DNA from: Staphylotrichum longicolle
Lineage: Eukaryota; Ascomycota; Sordariomycetes; Sordariales; Chaetomiaceae
Direction: 5' to 3'
DNA: 64,000 nt
Assembly (NCBI GenBank): GCA_019096155.1
Contig: JAHCVI010000001.1
Coordinates: forward strand, 3,100,001 to 3,164,000
In this document: positions 55,708 to 64,000 of the stretch, piece after piece
How the letters are laid out: every line of letters starts with the position of its first letter
How positions within the stretch are numbered: the first letter of the stretch is position 1
The notes under the pieces: model-generated
What the model was told of the DNA's origin: nothing
What the model saw: the letters and a program-made list of their open reading frames with translations, nothing else
Databases searched by the model: none
Position numbers and translations under genes: made by a program

Positions 55708-58700
55708 GTTGAGGTCGTGGTGAAAACGGGCGGCGGCGGCGGCGGCATGGATCGAGTCGATCGGCCGGCTGGGGGGTGAGTGGGTGAGTGGGCGAGTGGG
55801 TGATGATTCAATGACGGGGTGGTCGGTCGTTCGGTTCAGCCCTGCGAACCCCTCGATTTGCGACGCCCTGCTCGCTCGCTCGCTTGCTCGCGTGGTTGCC
55901 GGCGGCACGATGCGCGGTGGGCTGAGCCTTGCTCAAAGCGGCGGCGACTCGGTGCGGGCAATTTCGCTATTGCGGTCGACGGCCACTCACGAACTCGGTC
56001 GCCCGGCGTTGGGCAATAACGAGTGCTGGCGGCGGTTGTCGTTCCTGTGCGGGCGCTAGACAACCTTGCAAGGGGGACGAAAAGAGCCGCGATGGGCGCT
56101 CTGACTGGTCCGATGGAGGTGATGGTCTGCGCGTCAGGAGGTCGAAGGAGGGGGGAAGTGTGCAATTCGCCCGATTTCTGGTCCGAAAGGCGGGCCGCTG
56201 GAAGGGATCCGCCTGGCAACTCGGTCCACGGGTGTCTGTCTCTCGACTCTCTCCACAGACTCGCTCCCCGCGCGAATCAGAGGCTGCAGTGCGCTGCAAT
56301 GCCTGGCTACCTGGATGCGTCGACGGGTTCAACGTTCTCCCTCTCGGTGTTGGCGAGGACGGGCAAGGAGTCGGGCGAGGTCCAAGGGCCGGGGTTGATA
56401 AAACGAGAGACCTGAGTCGTCTGGGAACCCGGCAGAGGGTCTGTTCGTTGGCCACAACTTTCCACTGAGCGGGTGGACAGGGTAGGGTACAGTACCGCAT
56501 AAGTCTCCGGAGGGGGAGGGGCGGGCCTCGAGTCTTCCCTTTCGTGCTGCAAGCCAAATGAATGGATGGAACGTCTGATCTCTCTGCGCTACCCGCAGGG
56601 CCCTCAATGTTCGATCGAGGAAACACAAGCTTCTAGAAGACCGAGAGCTGAAGGCAGCAGTGGTCTCTCTACCAATTCTCTGTCCATGGATGGCAGTGTA
56701 GTGTGTACCATTTTTTTTCATCCAGTGAACCCCTGAGCTGCGCCCGGCGACAACGGGCCCAACAGCCATTCCAGCACTTTCCCGCGTTGCACTGACTTGC
56801 ACTGACTGTGTAACCGTTGTTGGCCCAGATGCCTTGTGCGGTCCTGGCTTGATTGCGACTTTGCTGGGGATCGCTTGATGGAGCCACGAGTCTTGGCACC
56901 CCTCCTCCTTCCTTGTCTGGGGCTAGCCTCTTTTCCGCGCAGCCAAGGGCTGGTATCGTTCGGTACTGTACCGGTACCGCATGACAGCGTATCGTACATT
57001 GCTCGGGTGTATTATACCGTAAGTACCGGGCGCTCATGTTAAGCAGATCTCGCGCCGCGCCGCGACTGTTCTCCTGTGCAACTCTGAATCAGTTATTCTG
57101 CCAAGATTGCTGAACTACACAAAACAACAGCCGCGACTCAACGAAGATCAAGCGACTTGCAGACCAAGACAAATCGGCAGGACAAGCCCCATTGCTCTCA
57201 TTGCTCTCATCATTTGTTAGCGTGCTGAGGTGTGCGCGCGCAAGTCGCCAGCGGTGTTGCTGTCACGAGGTGTGCCTGGCGGTTCTGTTTCTCCAGGATC
57301 CCCAGTTGAGATGCCCTCATCCTCGTCCTAGTGCTACGCGTCGGCTCCAGTGATCTGCCATGGCTGGGGTCGATTTCATTCAGGCAAAGACGATCGATCA
57401 TCCTGAATTCGCGCCTTTTGCTGGAGCTTGGCTGGGGCAGGAGCCATCAAGGTTGTGGGATACAAATGACGACGAGGGTATGCACCATGTCACGACATAT
57501 CCGGTTCTGTGAAGACAGTTCCTCGCCATGTCTTGCCATGATGGAAGAATTGGGTACGACCACAGAGGCCCGTCTACAATATGTGTACCAAGCTGGACAG
57601 ACAGCGTCACAGAAGCGGGTGGTCTTGTCTGCCGTGTCACCCGGTCCTCGAAATGCACTGAGAATATGATGCATCCCCCAACTTGACTTCTGTGTCTCGT
57701 GTTTCGCAAGACATCCATCCCGGATTTGGGTCCTCGTTGCTTCCACGACAGTGATCTCTAGATATCACGTTTTCCTCTGAGTGGACAGCATCATCTCAGT
57801 GAGATAGCGCCTCACACCTGCCATTCTCGGCGACCGAAGAGCCATGGATGCCAAGGATGTGGTCTGTTTGAGACTGCGCGACCGAGATGTCGAGACCTCG
57901 TCGCATCATCGCATTAGTTCACGTGTTTTGCTGGAAAAACGCCAGTGTACGGCATGCCCGTTGATCCATGGAATCCTGGGCTCATGACGGCAAAAGCTGA
58001 TGTTTGGTCGCCGCTGTGCTGCCCCCAATCCTGCCCGTGGGATGTTCGTGGGAGGCCACGCTCACCAAGGTGCTATCTCATGGGGGTTGAAGTTACAGCC
58101 ACCAGTACTCCCGCCACCACGTGGGCATCGAGAAGGGACCTGGTCTCTCTGCAGCTGAAAACCACTGTGTACAGCAGGTATTATATCAATCCTGACGAGA
58201 GTGTTGCAATATTCCTTGCCGACCCGTGGGGGAAGAGGTATGATGCCAGCGTCCTGCCTGTTTGCGTGCCTCTGCCGTCGGTGACATTCCTCAAGTGAGC
58301 ACGGGTCGTTTGATCGTTTTGCACTGCGTCAGGTATGCGATTAGATGGTTTCTGCTTGGAGCCCACCTGCCAGGCAATGACCATGGCAGCTCTGCGTCCG
58401 ACGTCGAGATGCCGGTACTTCGTAGGCACCGTCCCACGCCGGGATGGCGTCAACTTCCCCCGGTGCCCGACGGGTCTCGTGACCGGCGCCTGCGCAGTCG
58501 AGCTTGAAGACGGGTTCTCTCCACCGTCGATGACTCGCACAGTCGCCGTGGGACCGCATGGCATGACTGCCGTGGTACGTACAGCCACCAGCTGAGTAAC
58601 ACGTGTACCCCTGACAGGAGCTAGGTCGTTTTCAAGCCCCGGCCGTGGACGGCGGTGTCGGGTCACAGCCGGGGCGGAGGAGCGACAGAGGGCACCACCG

Positions 58701-61700
58701 CCGTTTGGGAGACAATGGCCCGGACCGCGTGCATCAACCCGACCCTTGGCAGTCGACCAGTTCAGTTCGAGAGGCAACCTCTTCCGCTCGCTCGTTTTGG
58801 CCCTAAAGGTGCGGTGAAGAGTTTGACCCCCGCGATGGCTGGGCTTGTTCTTTTACCCCTGAGCACCTGCGCTTGATAGGTCAGAAATTGGCGGCCGCAC
58901 TTGCTTGTGAGGCGTGCGACGGCTGCTGAGTTCTCAGACGCAGCTCTTTGCCAAAGGCCCAGGCGCTGGGTCTCAAAGATGAGATGAGACACTCTCACAT
59001 CTCATGCGAGACGGAGTCCAGTCTGCCAGTGCTCTGAGCATGAAGGATGAACAGGGTTAGCGAGAAAAGTCGAAGGGGCCAATTTCCGGACCCTCGGCCT
59101 CGGGCCATGTGCTGAGGCCCGGCTGTGACCCGGATGGAGACATGCCCTGGCGGGCCCACCTCATGCGAAACAGCGGGAGATGACATGGAAGGAGGAGCAA
59201 ACGGGCACGACTGCCATCGCCGTTGCCGTCACAATCTTCGGTATGTCCTGTCCTGACGGACAAGAGACGAGCAGCGTGTCTCTGGCATGCCGTCTCGGCT
59301 GAAGTGAAGGGGCGCACGGTGGTTCCAGCGTTCCAGAAGCAAGCTGCAAGCACCGTCACTATCGTTTTGGCGGCTTTGACGATCAATGATGGTCTGGGGT
59401 GGTGAAGGTCGATGGCACCTCAATGGTCGCTAGTGGCCGAGGGCGCCGAGGAAGCAGGGGTGTGTCGCGCCGTTGCCTCCTTCGAGAAAACTTCTCCCCG
59501 CTTGTCGAATTCCGCGACCCCCGGCCGCCATTTTGTCCGAGAATGTCGTCAAAGATTTTGTGCGTTTGCTGTGGTTGTGCCCCGATGAGGCCTGCTTCTG
59601 GCTGAGGTGGGATCAACGGCAAGCCTCCCTGCCCTGAACGAGTGGTCAGCATGCCATATTTGTGGTCCAGCTTCTGCAATTGCAGGGGATCGATGGCTCG
59701 AGGAGCGGCATCCGCCCTTCCGGATTTTATCAGCTCCCAGGATTTGCTTATTGGCACCCGAAAAATCATCGTGTCTCAGCAGAAGAAACAAATGCACCGT
59801 TGCCAGAGGCTGAATGGAGGGGCGATCGCTCCCTGGCTCGCCTGGCTCGCCTGGCCGCCCCGTTCTTCCCTCAGCCCCCAGGAACAGGAGTTCGTTGTCC
59901 GCGCTGGGAATAGCGACCAGACTGTGATGCCGTCGGCAGCACCTATCAAGGAGGTACTAGCAAAGCACCTATCAAATGGTGCCGTCATCAATCGTCTCGA
60001 TCGCGAGAACGGGGGCTCTCCACATCGCGTGCTGCAGACCGCAGAGGGGAACGCGCACCGACTGGCTGCGGGCCGACCGTTCTCTGCGACCACTCGGCCA
60101 AGCCCATGCGTTGAACAACAGAAAAGGCAGCCCCATCTCCAAATGCGCCGGCTGCAGCGGGCTGCGGGTGGGGAGGTGGGCTGGTGGGCTGGTGGGCTGG
60201 TGGGCCGGTGGGGTGGCTTATCGAAGGTTCCTCGGGAGGGGACGAGGGGTTGCATTCCCAAAGCCGGGAACCGCCAAGTTGCTAGCAAACCGGCTTCCAC
60301 TTCCGCCCCGGATTAGCGCAATTTGCTGCCAGGCTGACGGCCACCGTGCGTGCAATTTCAAGGGGGTCGAAAATTTCTCTTCATCCAAACAAGAGGCACG
60401 CGGCCAGCCCGTGGTGCCAGGTTGGCCCAGAGATTTGGCATTGATGGTCCTTTCGCTTATCAGAACCTAATGGCGGAGCAGTCGATGGAAGCATCGAACA
60501 AGCGGATATCTGGACCCCTCCAGCTTCCAAGCTGTCATGGATGACGCTTGAGGGCAAGTCGCGATTCTCTGTGGGTTCCAGGTTTCGCTGGCCAAGACGC
60601 CAAGACCTTAAGTCTGACCGGTCCCCGCTGAAGCGGATCGCGGAGCGCAGGGCAGCTGCCACCGCGCAGATGGAACCGAGGGATCTGGGTGACCGGAGGA
60701 GCAATGGTCTGATGACAACCTGGAAGCTGCTGAGGAGGGGGAGGGGCTCGAGAACCCCCCGAGCTTGGTGGGCGACTGACCCCGCCGACTTTTTGCGACG
60801 CCGTTGCAAGCAACAAAACAGCCGAGTCTTTTCCTGCGGTGCCGAACGGGTGCTCTGTCGCGCTTTCTCGACTGCGCAGTGGTTCAGCAGTCGGTCACGG
60901 GACACTTCCGGGTTGTGACTTGTCGATGTGGCATTTTCGATGCCCACGCCCACATGTATTGGCTGCGAACGGTTCCCCAGCCGCAGCCCTACTCTTGCTG
61001 CATTGCCATGCATATAGCCACCTCCACCCGTGGGCCTCCTGCTCATAAACGGCACTGTCAAGAGACCGCTATTTTGGGTATGGCCGTCCAAGGAAACGCG
61101 TTGGACAGCCGTGGACGGGGTGGGTTTCCGGTTCCAAGGCCTCCGCCGTTCCAGGTTGGTCGCTTCGTTCGAGATGCCCCGCGATGACAGCGCAACGTGC
61201 AACAGAAACTAGCAGACCCACCGAGCTCCAAGCTCTTGCAGCTCCAACTCCACAGCTCCGCGACGCCAGAGCAGTTACCATGTGGCGGTCAATGATTGCA
61301 GTTGAGCAGCGCTGGTCGCTACCTGCGAAGCCAGATTCGAGGCCTCTCAACAGCGACGCCTTGATTTTTGTTTGCACCGCCGCCACAGAAAAAAACTCTG
61401 AAGGTGAGGGGCAGGAATCGAGCGCCATCACAAGAAGCAAACTGTGGTGCGCTACCAAGACGTGAACGTGGCCAATTTCCGCTCTGCCAAAACGCGAAGC
61501 CGGGAGCTCCGTTCTCCAACGCGTTAGGACAGGAGGGTATAGCGATAGGCGACGGCCCAAAGTCACGCGTCAGGCTTAAGAGAAGTACCTCGCCGACTAA
61601 TCCAAGCTCTGCCCCGCGTACCCCCCTTTGCACCCCGCCTCATTTTGCCGGTACTTGCGCGAGACTTTGGACGACAGCTGTTGAGCACCCCGCCATACGT

Positions 61701-62513
61701 GATCCTGCGCATGAGAAGCGCACCTGAAAACGCCAGGGTTTTCGTAAAAAAAAAGCCAGGGTCCTCACACCGCTCAGCGAGACAACATCACTCGAGGGCG
61801 CTGTGCTGCGCTCAAACGGCCTCCCTGCGACTCGAGTAGACGACTGGTTCTGGCATTCCCAACCACTCGGTGGGGCCAGAGGGTGCTCGTTCCCGGGCTC
61901 AACTGGGGGACGCGAGCCGCTAGGCCGGTTCGGGACAAAGCAAAATTGTTCCACCTTTTGCACGCAGCTCGCTGGTCGCTGGGGTGGCACCCCCACCTGC
62001 ATTGGCCAGTTTCCCTTCCCCCTCGGCGAACCTCCGCAGCCCATTTTTCCCCTCTCGTCCCCCCTTCTTTCCCGCCGTCAGCCATTTCGAAAACCCCTCC
62101 CACTTTCCACTTCCACTCCCACTTCCCACTCCCAGCACATCTGGACCGCCCAGCAAACGGCACACGCGCGCACCACGTCTTCGCTCCCTGCAGCAAGACA
62201 GCACCCCCGACTCGATTTGGCGAAAGGCCATTCCTATCCAACCCCATCGTCGGCATCTTTTCCATGATCATATCACCAATGAGCAGCTACACGACTCGCA
62301 GTCCGCAAGACACACTTTAAATCCCACGGGAGCGCGCGAGCGAGCGAGGAGAGCGAGGAGTTCAGGCGATCTCAACTATCGTTCTGTGCGGAGGGTCCAA
62401 CACCACTTCCGAGTGCCGTTGTCATTGTCGTTGCCGCCAATCCACACACCTGCAAGCCGACCGGTCCCCCCCGCTCGACGTGCAATCGTGCCAACGCGAC
62501 AATCACCGTCAAG
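55708..62513. other. Gene-poor region, 6.8 kb
   Basis: The largest stretch without a supportable gene. It separates the RasGEF 5' end from the C2H2 regulator, whose promoter and long leader probably occupy the right part (CT-rich at 62030-62140). Base composition stays near that of the rest of the window, so it is not an AT-rich RIP-degraded transposon. I see one minisatellite and no tRNA. Many short frames exist on both strands with no recognisable product. Confidence 0.4.
60174..60216 (+). repeat. GGTGGGCT minisatellite
   Basis: About five tandem octamers GGTGGGCT with one variant. Confidence 0.85.
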
Positions 62514-64000
62514 ATGCCTGGCGCAAGCGTGGCAGTCATGCCATCTTCGGCAGCATCAACACCGGCTACCCGCAAGGCCTCACTCGCCCCAGAGAGAAAG
62601 TACAAGTGCCAGTTTTGCAACCGGGCCTTCAGCAGGAGCGAGCACAGGAGCAGACATGAGCGGTCCCGTACGTTGCCTTTGTCCCTCCCGCCCCTCCCCC
62701 TCCCCTCCCCCCTCCCGCTTGCCTCCCCTTGACTGCCCCTCACGACGCCCAGCTGACAAGCGACTGCAGATACTAAGGAGCGGCCGTTCAAGTGCATGAA
62801 GTGCCGCAGCACCTTTGTGCGGCGCGATCTCCTTCTCCGTCATGACCGTACTGTCCATGCTAAAGATGGGGGTGTCCCCCTCCACAGCGACGGCAAGCGT
62901 CGCGGCGGCCCCAAGACTGCCCGGCCTGTCAGCGGCCCCTCCAAGTCGTCTCTCGCCATCGATACTTCGGCGCTTGAGCAGATCGAAGCCAGTAGCGACG
63001 GTATTTTCGATGTGGAAACCGCGGCCATGCTGGTTGCTGACCTCCACCAAAAAGCAACCGCAGCGGCCAGGGCGACTAGTGGCCACTACGACGGCAGCTC
63101 GAACATGTCCTTTACGCAGAACTCCCCGGCCATGATGGAAGCCTCGGTCACCTACCCGAACGGCGCGATCGGCCTGCCGCAGTGGGAGGGCTACGAAGCC
63201 AAGGCGCACTCGATCAGCTCGGCTGCCTCGACGTCGTTCGACGCCCAGCACTCCAGCCAGCTGCATGCCTCCGGCACGATGGCTCCCGGCCTGCAGGCCA
63301 TCATCAACTCGCTTCCCCCCTCGGCAACGGGCACCCCCACCCTCAGTCCCCGTTCCTGCATCGTGCCCACAGCCCGGCCGACGCCTCGCACGGCTCGTCG
63401 GGTTTCAAGGCGCCCCAGGTCAACAGTGATGAGGAACGGAACATGATCTTGGACAACATCCGCAGCAGCGATAGCGAGCACGCCATCCAGAGGGCTTCCG
63501 CGTCCCCAACCTGCCCTCGCTGAACCGTTATCTGGCGACCTACTTTGGGCTCTTCCACCACCATCTGCCTTTCCTGCACCCGGCCTCATTCGAGCCCACC
63601 CGCATGTCGCCCCCTGCTCCTGGCCGTTCTCTCCATCGGCGCCCTGTACGCCTTCGACCAGGAGCACGCCTACATGCTCCACATCGGGTCCAAGGTGTTG
63701 GTCAATCAGTTCCTGCAGAACAAGGAGAACTTCAGCTCTCGGAAGTGCCCCCTGTGGACGATGCAGAGCTCGCTGCTCAACATGATCTTTGCCAGCTGGA
63801 GCGGCGACCCCAAGGGTCTCGAGTGGGCGTGCTCGATCAAGAGCCTGCTTGCCAACATGGTTGCCGGTAACCGCTACGAGCTGAAGCTGCGCCAGGAAGC
63901 TCGTGAGGGTCGCCCGCCCACCCGTGCCCAGTGGGTCGAAGACGAAGGTTGTCGCCGTACATACTACGCCGTCTACATCTTCTTCGGCCTGCTGACGCTC
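62514..64000 (+). CDS. C2H2 zinc-finger transcription factor with fungal_trans domain (3'-partial, frame-broken)
   Basis: Exon 1 is 62514-62667 and exon 2 starts at 62770 (GTACGT donor, CTGCAG acceptor, phase 1). The splice joins two fingers exactly: YKCQFCNRAFSRSEHRSRHE, then RSHTKERPFKCMKCRSTF and VRRDLLLRHDRTVH. After a Ser/Ala-rich linker, a fungal-specific transcription factor domain begins: LPSLNRYLATYFGLFHHHLP, FLHPASF, LLAVLSIGALYAFDQEHAYM and EDEGCRRTYYAVYIFFGLLT, where the window ends. This C2H2 plus fungal_trans pairing occurs in Adr1/Klf1-like regulators, and the target genes are unknown. Frame changes fall at about 63338-63345, 63488-63492 and 63606-63612 (a C run). Each is explained by one base gained or lost. 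Confidence 0.87.

Noticed and set aside
60174..60216. CRISPR-like or telomere-like array
   Set aside because: It is a simple octamer minisatellite without spacers, and the unit is not the fungal telomere repeat TTAGGG.
55708..62513. RIP-mutated transposon relic
   Set aside because: The region is not AT-rich and shows no excess of TpA-rich decayed coding that I can see.

Overview
This is a nuclear window from a filamentous ascomycete. A Sordariomycete is very likely, and the order Sordariales (Chaetomiaceae-like) is my best guess. The evidence is introns of about 50-120 nt with GTANGT donors and CTAAC/CTGAC branch sites, GC-rich third positions, and a fungal gene set: a group I G-alpha nearly identical to Neurospora GNA-1, a SAM-RA-kinase MAPKKK of the STE11/NRC-1 type, a HET-domain gene, a DUF3716 gene and a C2H2/fungal_trans regulator. 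Genes are monocistronic and lie on both strands. There is no operon, CRISPR array or prophage.

Layout. The 3' end of a prephenate dehydratase gene (1-471) is followed by a mitochondrial HTD2-type dehydratase (845-2189), which converges on a PH/LRR protein (2460-6462, minus). The 8.1-12.9 kb part is the most accessory stretch: an F-box-type gene (8616-10178) sits between two diverged ~330 bp direct repeats. The right repeat is the 3' end and flank of a HET-domain gene (10873-12888, minus). The left repeat looks like the surviving 3' end of a second HET gene. Next come the STE11-type MAPKKK (15737-18529), a repeat-containing hydrophilic protein (20381-21932, minus), tRNA-Gln(CUG) with an intron (22989-23073, minus), and a divergent SAS10/TSC10 pair (23931-27422). 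Then come a DUF3716 protein (28140-29471), G-alpha (32188-33457, minus), an Smr-domain protein with a CaaX terminus (37660-38595), divergent MIC10/URB2 (40468-45872), divergent CDC123/CWC21 (46021-48409), an SH3-RasGEF of the CDC25 type (51868-55707, minus) and the 5' part of a C2H2 regulator (62514 to the window end). Long stretches (12.9-15.7, 29.5-32.2, 33.5-37.7, 48.4-51.9 and 55.7-62.5 kb) show no gene that I can support.

How the genes relate. Three are conserved signalling components: G-alpha, the MAPKKK and the Ras exchange factor. SAS10 and URB2 act in nucleolar ribosome biogenesis, and CDC123 in assembly of translation factor eIF2. TSC10, MIC10 and HTD2 serve sphingolipid synthesis, mitochondrial cristae and mitochondrial fatty-acid synthesis. 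These are mostly housekeeping genes, not a dedicated pathway cluster.

A window-wide caveat: at least eight genes, several of them expected to be essential, have conserved coding interrupted by one-base frame breaks, many in G or C runs. Ten other genes are cleanly open. This looks more like residual indel error in the sequence than widespread pseudogenes, so exon coordinates in the affected genes are approximate. No undescribed multi-gene system is evident. The best leads are the HET/F-box repeat structure, the prenylation signal on the Smr protein and the PH/LRR protein.
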